From: Mrakia gelida
Taxonomy: Eukaryota; Basidiomycota; Tremellomycetes; Cystofilobasidiales; Mrakiaceae
Assembly (NCBI GenBank): GCA_024345305.1
Contig: BRON01000005.1
Span: 1,798,001 to 1,862,000, forward strand
DNA length: 64,000 nucleotides
Direction: 5' to 3'
The notes beneath the pieces were generated by a model. That model saw only the letters and a program-made list of their open reading frames with translations. It did not search any database and was not told the origin of the DNA. Both the position numbers and the translations under genes were made by a program. Below, one piece after another: positions 10,926-22,125 of the stretch (its first letter is position 1; each line of letters opens with the position of its first letter).

Positions 10926-12521
10926 ATGGATCTCGCGAAGCTATCCGGCTCTAGCCTCACTTCGGAAGACTACGTCGTCGAGGACCAACTCCCCGAACAG
11001 GTCCTCGAGCTCGCTCTGGCGCAGGTGAGCTCTGCCCTTCCCCCTCCCGTCTCCTCACCTCTTCCTTCTACAAGCTCATCGCCCTTCGTTCTCCGTCTCT
11101 CCCAGGAACCTTTCACTTCCCAGACTTATCATGGTCAGGTTTCCAGCGTTGAGGACCAAGACTTCCACAGTGAGTCTTCGAATTTACCGTCCAAAGGCTT
11201 GAAAACAGCCCAGGGCGAGTGAGGAGGAGACTCGCTCGCCGCCTTTGGAACCACCTGTTCCTCTCGGTCTCTGCTACGAGCAACTTCGCATAGTTGACTG
11301 CATTCTACCCTTGTTTCCATCGCCAGCTCTCCCCGTCGAAGTCATCGAACGAATCATCAAGTACACCTTCCTTCGACGAGGCAAACTCACTCCCTCCTCG
11401 GACCCCTTCCATCTCAACAACACGTCGCATCTCCTCCTCGTCTCCAAAGGATTCCGAGACCTCTGCCTTCCCTCCTTCTACTCCTCCATCAACGTCTCCC
11501 GTCCTTCCCACTACGTCACCTTCTTCGATCCCAAGGACGGTCTCTTCGTAGGACAGGAAGGAAGGAAGAGATGGGCCTTCGTTCGCGAGGTGAGTCGCTC
11601 GACCCGCTCTCTCCCAACGATCCGCTTCGGTAGCTTCTACGTTTCGCCGCGTGTCGGCTAACCTCTTCCTTGTATTCCGTTCTCTGTATCTTTCAGCTCG
11701 CCGTAGTCCGTGAAATCTTCCCTCCTCTCGTCGAAGGCCTCCCAACCCGCGACTCCGACGTCGTCCCCTTCCTCGCCGACCTCGACATCCCTTCCGGAAG
11801 GAGCCTCGACGTCGTCTGCGTCATAGATCAGCCCAGGCCAATGAGGACTGTGGGAACGGATCCGGAGATCACGAACCTCGTCGCCTTGATGCAGCGAACC
11901 GAGCCTTGGAGGTCAGCGACCAGGCATCGGTTCGCGGGTTTGGACATGAACATCGAGGTGGGGGCGGTTCTGGAAGAGGAAATCATGACGTCGGCTGTAA
12001 AGGAGAGGAGCAGATTCTTCAAGGACCGACTTCTTCCCCCCCTCGAACCCTTGGAGCTCGCCGTCTCGATCGAATTGCAGGGAGGCCGTTTGCCCATTCC
12101 TGTCCCTAACCTCGCTATAGGAGCCTACACCCATCTCCCCCTCTGCTACACCATACCACGACCAATCACTGAGCCCACCCTCGACATGCTCATCCTCGGG
12201 ATCGCGCTCGCTCAGTACAGAAACGGTCGGGCTCCTCGAATTCGTCTCGAGTCGTTTCCTTCCTCCCTCCTCTCCGAATTCACAATCTGGATCAGAAGCC
12301 CAAAGAAGGATCTACGAGGACGATTGAAGTACCCCAGCTCGAACCTGTTCTCGTGGACGAAGACCTTCTCGTGGGAGCTCGACGACGGGACTTCGTTCTC
12401 CATCGACGCGCCGGTGAGTCGTCTTCGTCTTGGTCTTCGTCTTTCGCTTGACCTTTCGACCTTTCACGGAGATTATACTGACCTTTATCTTTGCCTTTCA
12501 CAGATCCTCGATGACCCCTAG
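10926..12521 (+). CDS. F-box-like protein (paralogue of the 37.4-38.9 kb gene)
   Basis: Five exons: 10926-11024, 11106-11169, 11327-11589, 11697-12413, 12504-12521, giving 386 aa. Exon 3 begins with the F-box-like motif LPVEVIERIIKYTFL followed by LLLVSKGFRDLCLPSFYSSI. The rest shows no recognisable repeat. The gene at 37376-38926 on the minus strand has the same architecture: a second exon of exactly 64 nt, a third of exactly 263 nt starting with the same LPVEVIERIIKYTFL, a long fourth exon and a tiny last exon (18 nt here, 6 nt there). This identifies them as diverged duplicates and confirms both models. Likely SCF substrate receptor by family; substrate unknown. Confidence 0.7.
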
Positions 12522-13292
12522 CCTGAGCGTCGGCGAAGGAAGCAGAGTCGGACTGGGACGAACGCACGAACGAGTGAGTCGCGACTCTCATCCTTTTCTC
12601 CCTTCCTCCTTCGCGACTCGCACGCTGACTTTCCTTCATGTTTCCCTTTCGTCCTTTCGGATCCGGAGATGATCAGCCTAGCCTTTTGACAAGATAATCA
12701 TGACTCTATCGAATCATCACCAAGGACTTCGACGCGTCGACCACGAGCGAGTTTCGTCAGACTCGCTAGCACCATCTGACGCTCAACTCCTTCACGACCC
12801 ACCCCAAGAGTCGCCGGAGATATTCACCCAGCTCTTTGAGCTTTGAGAACTCAGCCTTCTACACTAGTACAAAACCCTTGTGGGGCGTTTCAAAAGCTTC
12901 CCTGTCTTTCCTTTCGCTCTCAGTCCATCTTCCTTCCTTTCTCATATCTCGTAAACCTTCGTCATGTCCAGTCCCATCCATCTATACGTCGTCCCGATTC
13001 CATGAGAGCGGCCCAAAAATCTTCTACGACTTCACCGTCTCGACTCTTTCGCGCGTCGGACCTTCACTCCCTCCTCTCTTTCGCTTCCGCCCCCCTCTCT
13101 TCCGACGCACGCCTGACCTTCTACTCGGGTCCGTCCTTGGATTTTCTCAACACATTCGCACGCGCAGCCTCATCGTCGAGGCCGGAAACGAGACGAGGGA
13201 AGTGCGAACGAAGCTCCGACGCGTCCTGCTCCCCAATCAAACCACTCCCTCTCCTTCTCCCTTCCACCAGCCCACCCTCAACTCAGTCAGCC
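12522..13292. other. Intergenic region
   Basis: This holds the 3' region of the F-box-like gene and the leader of the next small gene. A donor (GTGAGTCGCG near 12572) and CTGAC are present and may mark a 3' UTR intron. A copy of the palindrome TCGACGCGTCGA lies near 12730. No supported coding exon. Confidence 0.35.
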
Positions 13293-13604
13293 ATGTCTCG
13301 CCTCCGACCCAATTCACTTCCACCCCAGCTCCTCCTTCTCCTCCTCTCCCTCTCAACCTTCTCCATCCTCCTCCTCCTCGTCGTCCCAACCCCCTCCTCC
13401 TCCACCCTCGAACACCTCCTCCCCCACGCTCTTCGCCCCTCAGGCCACCCCCACCACTACCAACCTCTCCACCTCTTCGATCCGGAAGTCAACGGATGGG
13501 CGCTCAAGCAGTTCAGAAAGTCGAGCGAGTTCAAGGGGCCTGGGGATGTGAAGGAAGAGGGGTCGTTGGGATGGTTGGGTTCGTTTTTGTCGGAGTTGGA
13601 GTGA
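13293..13604 (+). CDS. Small single-pass membrane protein, unknown
   Basis: This uninterrupted 103-aa frame starts MSRLRPNSLPPQ and runs into a strong hydrophobic helix (LLLLLLSLSTFSILLLLVV), then a Ser/Pro/His-rich part and an acidic C-terminus ending SFLSELE. The helix near the N-terminus, behind basic residues, suggests a type II membrane anchor in the ER or mitochondrial membrane. The frame is also open upstream of this ATG, but that part reads as low-complexity leader. I do not recognise the family. Downstream, a donor (GTGAGCTCGACC near 13699) and CTGAC/CAG suggest a 3' UTR intron or a following exon. The call rests on codon pattern and the helix only. Confidence 0.4.
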   Translation: MSRLRPNSLPPQLLLLLLSLSTFSILLLLVVPTPSSSTLEHLLPHALRPSGHPHHYQPLHLFDPEVNGWALKQFRKSSEFKGPGDVKEEGSLGWLGSFLSELE

Positions 13605-15425
13605 GCATGTTCTTGAACGAGAGGAGGAGGAGGAGAGGGGTTAGAGGGATCAAGGGGAGATGAGGGGAGATCTGAGAGGGAGGAGGGAAGGAAAGAAGGT
13701 GAGCTCGACCTTCCCTCTCTCGCTCTCGCTTCTTCGGCCTTCCTTTTTTCGTCCCTCCCTTTCTTCGGACCAGCTCGCTGACTCTTTGATGTCGGCTCCA
13801 GATCTGTACGCTCCTATAATCGCCTTTTAATCATGTCTCTTTCTGCTTCTCTGCTTCGTGCGACGAATTCGACTCGAGAGAGGTACCGCCTTCTTCGCCT
13901 CGTGTTTCGAAACTCGCTCCTTCAAAAGGTCGCTCCTCCCTTCCCAGCTCTGGTTCTGCATCAAAGAAAGGTTCGTCTAAACTCTCCCTACACATCCTCC
14001 CAATCTCATCCCTCCTTTCCCCTCTGCGTCGCTTTTTCTGAAGCTCTCGTACGAGGAGGAGAAGCAGGAGCCTCCCTCGTCTTCTCGTCAAAAAAGCTCG
14101 AAGCTGACCTTCTTCTTCCCCTTCCCTCCTTTGTTCTTGCAGTTATCACTCCTAGTATTGCTCGACCTCGCCACTTGGTCCTCAGGGCCAAGCTCGTACA
14201 TGTGATGTTGCAGTGAAGAGGATGGTGTAAGACCATATCGTGCTGTCTTTCCTTAAAGCCTTGCTTGCAGGGCTACCCTTCTCGGGGTCTGGGGTTAGGG
14301 AGCCACGAGATCTATAAAGTCCGTCCTTCTCATTGTCCTGTAAAAAGGAGCTAGGGGAGGGCGGCCCGTACGGTTTCGACATCCTATCGCATGCACTGTT
14401 GTTGTTTTCTATTCGAGTTCTGGCGTTTGAGAAAGAAGGAGGGAGGGAGGAGGACGAGGTTGAGCTTCTTCTGATGCTTGAGCTTGGTTCCAGGCTGGGC
14501 GAGCAGGGGAACAGAGCACTCTGATTGGGTTGAGAGGGACATCATCTCCGTCTTCAAGAAGGAGCTCTCGCCAAGTTGTACGAGATGTTCGAGGGAGGAG
14601 GAGGAAGCGCGAGCTCGACGAAGTTCGCCTTCGACGTCTTCCCTTCTTTGCCTTCTTCACGGTATCTCCTTCAACCCTCGACAGGTGTCGGCCTACACCT
14701 GAGCTCGTCTCTTTTCGTGAGCTGGGCAAATGCATCCGCTCAACATCTCCGCTCCTCCTCAGCGCGCTGTCAAGGGCAGGAAGGAGGAGCAAGACTGCAA
14801 GACTCGTTGATGAGGAGCGCTCCTCATCAACAAGTCTTGCTCTTTCGTGCTGTCCTACCTTTTCCGTTCTCTGCCTTCGAGAGAGGGATCGGAGCTCGTT
14901 CCTTAGATCAGTATGTACGATGTCTAGATGCGAAGCTAAACTAAACAACAGCAGCAAAAACAAGACGCGAAGACGCGAGAGCAACGAACCGAAACCAGCG
15001 ACGCGTAAAGCTTCCTTCCCTTCCCCGATCTACTCCACCACAGCCCAGATCTCCCTCCCCACACGCAATAACTGTATCCCTCTGTTGCCACCCGATCGCT
15101 ACACCATTCGAACGCGTTACAAACGGTCCCGACGAAGCCTGAGCGCTCGTTTACCGACCTGTTTCGAGTTTCCGTTTGAGGAGCTGTAGACCCGGTGATG
15201 AGGAGTCAAGGAGGAGGGTGGGAAGGCAATGGAGGGCGAGAGAATGAGGAAAGGCGTGGATGGTGAGAGAGGAGGGAGAAGGAAAGCTGGTTGGGAGGAA
15301 ACGAAGGGATGGAGTACGAGCGAAGGGAAAAGATCAGCTTTGCTTCGAGACGTTCGTTCGGGAGGAAGGATGAGAAGGGGGGTCAGCTTGAGGACTGACC
15401 AGGCGAAGAGGTAGCACAAACCTCA
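13605..15425. other. Long stretch without a convincing gene
   Basis: A frame starting MSLSASLLRATNSTRERYRL at 13833 could be a short first exon of a mitochondrial LYR-like protein, but no second exon gives a recognisable continuation, so I do not call it. The part from 14220 to 15420 has lower codon bias, a strong inverted repeat at 14798-14839, and no phase-consistent exon chain on either strand. It may contain a non-coding transcript, a decayed gene, or the 3' region of the asparaginyl-tRNA synthetase gene. Confidence 0.4.
14798..14839. repeat. Near-perfect 42-bp inverted repeat (loopless palindrome)
   Basis: The left arm (14798-14818) and right arm (14819-14839) are reverse complements at 20 of 21 positions with no spacer; the centre reads GAGGAGCGCTCCTC. 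A GAGCAAGACT/AGTCTTGCTC pairing also continues outward with a small offset on the left side. The RNA from either strand would fold into a long hairpin. It lies in a gene-poor part of the window. Confidence 0.85.
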
Positions 15426-17453
15426 TCAGTAGCGACAGCTTCCCTTCCACCTCCCGAACCCAACGATGTCCCTCGCGTCCGCGACTCCCGTCACCCACGA
15501 CAGCAGCCTCTCGAACCCAAGCCCAAATCCTCCGTGAGGGACGGTTCCGTAGCGACGAGTGTCGATGTACCAGTCCATGGGTTCCAGTCGCATCTTCCGA
15601 TCGCTGAGGAGAGGGAGCGAGCAGGAGGAAGGCCAGTCAGTCAACGGGTTCGAAGAGACGCGAAGCTCGGAGGAGACGCAAAGTCCAGACGAAGCGAAGA
15701 GGAGATAATGATCTACTCACCTCATCACCTCCACCAACTCCTTCAGCCTATGCTCCCTCATACTCCCTCCAGCCAACTCTCCCACATCCGGAACCAACAA
15801 ATCGAAACAGGCGACGGTCTTCCTCTCCGCCTCCGAGCCCGGCGTGGGAAGCATGTAGAAAGGCTTGAGCTCCGAGGGGTAGTCGTAGACGAAAACGGGT
15901 CCTTTGGCGTGCTGACCGGCGAGGAACTTCTCGTGCTCCGAAGAGAGAGAAGCTCCCCAGACGGGACGATGCATGAACCGAAGTGCCGACGCGTCGAGCG
16001 ATTCCTCGTGTTGCTGAAGGATCTCGATCGCTTCCGTGTAGCTCAGCCTCATCCAACCTTCTCCTCCCTCCTTCCCGATGGCGTTGTCGATCCGACTTCT
16101 GACCTCCTCTCGTCCAGCGAAGACTCCGAGCGGCGATCCATCCTCGACGACGAGTCCTCGCAGAACGGACTTGACTCCCTCCTCGCAGACGTCCATGACC
16201 TCCTGAACCGACGAGACGAAGGCGACCTCTGCTTCGAGCATCCAGAACTCGGCGAGGTGCCGACGAGAGATCCCTGGTTCGGCTCGGAAGGCTGGAGAGA
16301 GGGTGTAGACGCGAGGGTGGGTTGGGAGGTAGAGTTCGAGGTGGAGTTGGGAGGAGACGGTAAGGTTGGCCCCGGGAGAAGCTGTATCCAGGAGGGTTGA
16401 TGGTAGTTAGTGTGACAGTCAGTGAGATCTAGGAGGAAGATGATGAGACGAAGGAGAAGACGGAACTCAACTCACGGAAGAACGGATCGTCCTTTGGCGA
16501 ACTCTGAGAGATGACCGAGAAGACTTCTCCGGCTCCTTCACAGTCCGAGCTGGTGAGGATAGGTGTGTTGATGTGAATGAAGTCGTTTTCCTGTGGAGTT
16601 GAAGACAGGGTGCAAGGTGTGAGTCGTCGTTCGACTTGACGCGACGAAGAAGAGGAGACGAAACGAACCTCAAAGAATGACCTCCAGCCTCGCGAGACCT
16701 GATCCCTCAGCTTGATGACCGACTTAGTCTCCAGCTCTCGGGGGCGAAGATGAGAGTACTCTCGAAGATGTAGAATGGGTCGTTCTGCTCCAGGGTTGCG
16801 ATCAGGATGAATCGGGTAGGTCTGGACGTAGAAGAGCGAGGAGAGAGGAGGAAGGGGATTCAGTCAGCCCCGGAAGACGGGAATGATGCGAGAGCATAGA
16901 GATGCTCTAGAACCGATCAAAGAAGAGGTTCTACTGACATCTCCGTCGCAGGAACCGAGGACTTCGAGAGCTGAGGCTCGAAGCTCGATGGGCTGACCTG
17001 GTCCGGGCGAAAGGATGATGGGACCTGTGATCTTGAGGGAAGCACCGATCGAGAGCTCTTCGACGATACTGTACGCTCAAGAGGAAGGATCAGCGAGTGT
17101 CCGCGAGGGTTTCGAGGCGAGATAGAGGTGAGGCAGAGAGGGAGAAGGACGACGAGGGAAGGAAGGGAGCTTTGAGCTCGGACTGACCTTCTCATCCCTC
17201 CCGCCGTCTTTTTGCCTAGGACGACGACTTGTAACGGCCGAGCTAGTGTTCCATCGTTGATTCCGATGAAGGCGACGTTTTTCGAAGTTCGAAGGGAGGA
17301 GATCCAGCCTCGGACGACAGAGGGAGGAGAGGGAGATGAAGTTGAGCTCGAGCTTGAGGAGGTCGAAGGTGATGGCGAAGGTAGCAGCCTGAGCGTTTCG
17401 CTGAGAGTTTTGGGAAGACGAAGCGGGGCCAGTGCCAAAGAGGAGAGTCTCAT
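15426..17453 (-). CDS. SLM5: Asparagine--tRNA ligase, mitochondrial type
   Basis: Six exons on the minus strand: 17188-17453, 16939-17068, 16669-16821, 16476-16590, 15721-16381, 15426-15603, giving 500 aa with all phases consistent. A short Ser-rich N-terminal leader suits a mitochondrial presequence. An OB-fold anticodon-binding domain follows ([20 protein letters not shown]), then the class II catalytic core: motif 2 region [16 protein letters not shown] ([21 protein letters not shown]) and motif 3 ([11 protein letters not shown]). The [17 protein letters not shown] ending is typical of organellar AsnRS (yeast Slm5, human NARS2). It charges mitochondrial tRNA-Asn. An alternative in-frame upstream start at 17576 uses a non-ATG codon, so I chose the ATG at 17453. 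Confidence 0.9.
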
Positions 17454-17973
17454 GCGGCTGAAACGGACTCTGAGAGGCTCGTAGGAAAAGAAAAGGGAGG
17501 GGAGGGGGGGGGGAAGGGCAGGTCGTCGTTGAAGTTGACCTCGAAATCCCTTCCTCCTTCTCCTCATCTCGACCACGACCCTCCTTGGAGGTAAATCGAC
17601 TCAGATCTGCATCAGGGTAAGTCCTTTACACCTGCGCTAGCTCCCTTTGCTCAGAGTGACGCTGCGCTCGCCCCGAAGCTTCGGTTTTGAGGAGGTTCAG
17701 CTTGAGAAGATCGAAGGAGGCGTCGAGCTGATCACTTTGAAGCTGCTTCGCTCTCCTTCTCGGCAATCCCGAGTCGCGTTCGAGATGTATACTGTGAGTT
17801 TGAGGTCGGACCAAGTCACTGTGGTCATTTCTGGTGTAGATATGGAAAAAAAGGGCGGAGGAAGACTGACAGGGGCTCAACCCCGTCCTCGCCTTGTCTT
17901 TGTTGCGTCTTTGGTTCGTGATAGACCGCCATCATCTCTTCTTTCTCCTTCTTCTTGGTTCTCTTCTACCACC
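17454..17973. other. Divergent upstream region
   Basis: This lies between the AsnRS start (-) and the F-box-like gene start (+). A short open stretch around 17647-17880 on the plus strand has no ATG-led exon with family similarity. The last 80 bases before 17974 are pyrimidine-rich, like other leaders here. Confidence 0.35.
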
Positions 17974-19027
17974 ATGAACCCCTCAGCCTTCGACCCTCCC
18001 GCTTCTTGGAGGATCCCCACCGAAACTCTGCTCGCCATCCTCGCTCACTGCTCCCCTTCGACGCTCGCCGCTTTCGCTCAAACCTCGTTCGCCTTCCTCG
18101 AGGTCTCATCTCCTCTCCTCTACAACAGCGTCACCCTTTCGAGTCCAGCGGAAGCGGCTCTCTTCTTCAGCCCTCCTGTTTGTACCTACCTCCCACCCTA
18201 ACTGAGCGAGAAGGAGCCGTTTCGCGAAGGATGTCGAGCTCACACCTCCTCCCTCCTTTTCCTCCCTCCTTTCCTCTGTCCTCGTCCCTCTCTGCAGCGC
18301 GTCTCCCCCTCCCACCTCCCCCGTATTGAGCCTTACATCGCTAGATCCCAAACAAAACTCCTCGTCGCCAACTAGGACAAACGAGATCGGAAGCAGCATC
18401 CTCTCTTCACTCCTCACACCGGACCCCTCCTCCTCGACTCCTACTCCGACCAAAGCACTCTCGACTGTCACAATCACGTTGACCCCCGAGTCTACGTCCC
18501 TGTTCGTTCCGGCTGGCCCCTCCCTACCCTCCTCGGCCGGGTCAGAGAGGATTCTCCCGCCCTCTTCAAGCGCGGCCGCCCTGGCTGGAGCCGCCTTGAA
18601 GACCTCGTCTTTCCTGGATACTTCCCTAGCTCGCTCCCTTACGAATGGGGCAAGGAGGAGACGGACTACCGCTTCACGATGGATCTGTCGATGATCGAGC
18701 AGAAGGTGGATCCCAGGAATCCGAAGGGGTCGTCTCAGAGGGTGTTGGAAGGGTTCGCGAAGAACTTGAATGGTCCGATTGGGAGAGTTTGGGTCGGATC
18801 GGAGGAGACGAGGGAGATGTTCGAAGTTGCGAAGGAGGAGGCTGTGAAGAGGTTGGATGGGTCGAGGCTGGGAAAGGAGGTGGGAGACATCAAGATCGAG
18901 ATCAAGGAGGTTCGTCGCGTCTTCCTCCTTTGCACTTGCTCGTCGCGTGCAAGTTCGAACGCTGACTCGTTCTTCGTTCTCGCCTCCATAATTTCAGCCG
19001 TCGTACGCCTCAGCCGCGTATGTCTAG
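17974..19027 (+). pseudogene. F-box-like gene with an in-frame TAG (or alternative acceptor)
   Basis: Exons are 17974-18177, 18298-18909 and 18998-19027. The N-terminus has an F-box-like pattern (RIPTETLLAILAHCSPSTLA, then FLEVSSPLLYNSV) similar to the gene at 9.3 kb. With the first acceptor (CTGCAG, exon from 18298) the frame meets TAG at 18373-18375 and then stays open in the same frame for about 180 codons (YVPVRSGWPLPTLLGRV, YEWGKEETDYRFTMDLSM) to a proper stop at 19025. If the AG of that same TAG serves as acceptor (exon from 18376), phase 0 is also kept and the protein is intact but 26 codons shorter. So this is either a nonsense-mutated F-box gene or one with two alternative acceptors. 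Substrate and role unknown. Confidence 0.6.
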
Positions 19028-19895
19028 CTTCATCCTCGTGTAACCTACCGTCCGTCCATCGTGAGTCCCCGCCCGCCCTGTCCGTCCTTCTCTGCTGGAC
19101 ACTCTCCCTCTCTCCGACGAACTCTTCCTTCCCACACAACCTTGCAACGACAACTGAAACATCTCTCTCCCCTTCTCTCTCCCCTATCCTTTCCCTCTCT
19201 CTCTTTCTTTACCTCCCTCGATCCCCTCCCACGACCTCGCGTCGCGTCGCCGACTCGACTTCCTTCGACCATCCATCCCTCCCTCCTTTTCAACCACGCT
19301 CAGCGCGATATCAAGATCAAAACCTCCCCTCCCTCCTCTTCACCTTCTACAAACCCTCCTCAGCGGCGCGAGGCAAACGAAGGAAGACTTTGGATCGTTC
19401 GTCGATCGCTGCTTCTCCCTTTTGTCTCCGTCGTCTCGACCTCTTCTTCCCCACGGACCTTCTCTCTTCATCTCTTCTTTCATACTTCGAAGCCATTTCT
19501 TCTCTTCTTTGGTATCGAATATCCTCACCTACATACTCAGTTTGTATATAGTTTAGTCTCCCCCTCGCTCGCTCCTTGTTCACGATCCGATCATCACGAC
19601 CTGTTTTTTTTGCTTTCCTCTTCACACGGTCGCTCGAGAAACGGAGGGAGAAAGAAGGGGAGAAACGCTTGAAACCCAAGATACCAGTCTCACTATCCAC
19701 GTGCCAGAGCGGGAAAGTTATCGTCTTCGAGAACCAGAGGCTGGACGCGTCTCGCTCGCTCTCCCGCACGCCCACACGCTCGCCTTCTTCTTCTCCTTCC
19801 CCTCCCCAAGACTTCTCGCACGCCACACCAAAAAGGAAAGAAGCACAGATAGCACAGATCCCATCTGAAAATTCTAGAACATCGAGCAAATCGAT
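19028..19895. other. Intergenic region, pyrimidine-rich
   Basis: This separates the convergent 3' ends of the F-box-like gene (+) and the nucleoporin gene (-). The plus strand is very CT-rich from about 19070 to 19360. Open frames exist on both strands but are low in complexity and lack splice-consistent partners. I see nothing else in it. Confidence 0.4.
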
Positions 19896-21985
19896 TCAAA
19901 TCCGCTTCGACACCCCTCCTGCTTCCTGCTGCTCTTTCGACCCAGTAGAGGACAAGCCCAGTCCCTGCCGCATGATCTCGATAGCTGCCAGGTCCTCCTT
20001 GAGGACCTTGGTGAGATGTGCGAGGGCTGTTTGTTGGTCCGAGATGATCTGCAGGGGCGAAGGAGGGAGGGGAGGGAGGGAGGGAGGGAGAGAGGGAAGT
20101 CAGGGACGCGTCTCGTTCCGACATCGAGTTCGCTCGCTCGCTCTCGTTCGATCTCACGAGGGAGCCAAGCATTCAAAGTCGACGATAGAGGTAGTAGTAG
20201 AGCGTCGCGAGGGGAGAGAAAGAAGGCGTCGAAACTACTCACAGCAGCCAACCTCTCCATAGCCTCCTCATCCACCACCGCCCACCCTTCCTTCCCCCCT
20301 CCCCCCTCTCCTCCCCCTTCCCGTCCAGCCATCCGATCCCTCTCCCTCTCGCCCCTCACCTGTCCCACAAGCGCCCAAAGCTCCATCATCCGTCCTTTCA
20401 CACTTCCTCCTCCCCCACCAAACCCTGCACCCCCACTCCCTCCTGCGCCGCCCTGCAGTTCCGCCATGAGCGCCTCGAGCCTGAGAAGGAGCTGCTCCTC
20501 TTCGCGACGGATGGAGGAAGACCGAAGGGTTGGGATGAGGAGGTGGAGGTGTCGGATGAGGAGGAGGGTTCGGTGGGAGAGTTGGGTTTGGAGGAGGGAG
20601 GCGCGGGAGAGACGGAGGGTTAGGGAGAGGGAGGAGGATTGGGAGAGGGTGGAGAGACGGGTGGATATTTCCTGGGTGGGCGGCGGGAGGGGGCGGGTGG
20701 GAACGAAGAGGGAAGGTGGGTGGGAGGTGAGAGAATCAGCAGAGGGAAGAGAGGCAGACGCGAGGGAAAGAAGCGACGTCCAGCTCACCTGCAACTTGTT
20801 CCAATGAGCTCCAGCCATCTTCATCTGAGCTTCCGTCCTTTTCCGCACGTCGTCGAACCCGATTGCCAGAGCGGGGACCATCCTGTGAACGCGTTCCTCT
20901 CTCGTCAGCTACGAGCCTCGAACGACCCCAACGCAGGGAAGGAAACCACCGAGCTCGCGCGAACACTCACGTCGAAGGATCAGGGTTCTCCCTCTGAGCT
21001 TTAAACCACGCAGCGTCGTCTCGAGCGTTCTGAGGTCGACCGTACAGGTGCGTCTCGTTTGGTGGGACGAGGTTGTAGAAGAAGTACTGAAACAATCAAC
21101 GGAACGCGACGAGACGAGGTCAGCTCGGAGGGAGGTGAGGGAAGGAGAGAGGGAAAGAACGAAGCTCTCGACTGACTTGAAACTTGCAAGTTGGACTTGA
21201 TGGATCCCAAGCTCCCTTGACGTACTCCATCCTCTGCTCGATAGACAGGTCCTCGAGCTTCACGGGACCTCCTGAAGCTTGTCCTGCTGGTGCGAACGAG
21301 CTCGCTCCTCCTCCTCCGAGCTGGCTGATCCCAAGCGGAGGTTGTTGCTGCTGCTGCTGTTGAGGTTGATTCTGGGATTGGAATCCAAACGAGTTCTGCT
21401 GCTGCTGCTGCTGAGGTTGTTGAGAGGTTGAGCCAAAGAGACCTGGTTGTTGTTGTTGTTGAGGTTGTTGTCCAAAGAGACCTTGGGTGGGTTGAGCAGC
21501 AGCTGGAGGAGCGCCAAAGAGGGACGTTGAGGGTTGTTGCTGTGGCTGAGGTTGACCGAAGAGGGAAGTGGAAGGTGCGGGAGTGGTAGACGTGGAGCCG
21601 AAGAGGGATGTTTGTTGAGGTTGAGGAGCGGCGGGAGCAGGGGAACCTGAACGAGGGGATGAAGGAGAGGAGGAGGTCAGGTCGAGCGAAGAAGGGGGAA
21701 GGGAGAGGATCTCTCTGTCTCTCGTCTCTTCCTCCTTCTTCTCGTGGATGTATAGATGAATGTAAGCTTACCGAATGAGAAAGCTGGTTTAGGAGCTGCA
21801 CCGAATCCTCCGAAAGTTGAAGGTTGAGCTTGCTGCTGAGGTTGAGCACCAAACAACCCTCCAGAGGGAGCAGCCGCTGGAGCTGGAGCAGGTTGACCGA
21901 ACGCTGAGAGCAAGAACGAGCAAGAGATCAGCGAACGAGTCTTTCGGAATGGGCGAGCGATGGAGATGAACTCACAGAAAGACAT
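19896..21985 (-). CDS. NUP57: FG-repeat nucleoporin, NUP54/NUP57 family
   Basis: Seven exons on the minus strand: 21976-21985 (10 nt), 21772-21903, 21177-21646, 20971-21086, 20789-20882, 20243-20671, 19896-20048, giving 467 aa in agreeing phases. The N-terminal third is Gln/Pro-rich with FG, GLFG and SLFG repeats separated by poly-Gln. The middle has KFQYFFYNLVPPNE and the C-terminal half is helical with heptad-like spacing, as in Nup54/Nup57. In the known Nup62-Nup58-Nup54 (yeast Nsp1-Nup49-Nup57) complex this subunit lines the central transport channel. A loop rich in Gly/Glu (about residues 340-380) is probably lineage-specific. The start codon sits in a 10-nt first coding exon (MSF plus one base), and the FG region follows at once. 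Confidence 0.85.
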
Positions 21986-22125
21986 CAAAGTCGTATAGGG
22001 AGGGAGGCGGTTGGGAAGGAAGCGAAGGCGAGGAAGGGAGCGTCGAGGTCGAAACTTGATTTCACGAGGGACGAGTCGAGTTGACCTTCGACTCCATCTC
22101 GGCTCAGATTTTCAGTTTACGAAGG

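Noticed and set aside
12836..13663. A 275-codon Pro/Ser-rich frame
   Set aside because: Different frame from the small membrane protein, no ATG-led domain, composition-driven.
13833..14216. Possible LYR-like mitochondrial protein starting MSLSASLLRATN
   Set aside because: The continuation after the first 45 codons is not recognisable and no second exon restores a family pattern.
14409..14984. A 191-codon minus-strand frame over the palindrome
   Set aside because: Frame is Arg/Ser/Leu-rich, no ATG-led exon structure, and it includes the inverted repeat.
20016..20807. A 263-codon frame antisense to the nucleoporin exons
   Set aside because: It is the complement of well-supported NUP54/57 exons and introns.
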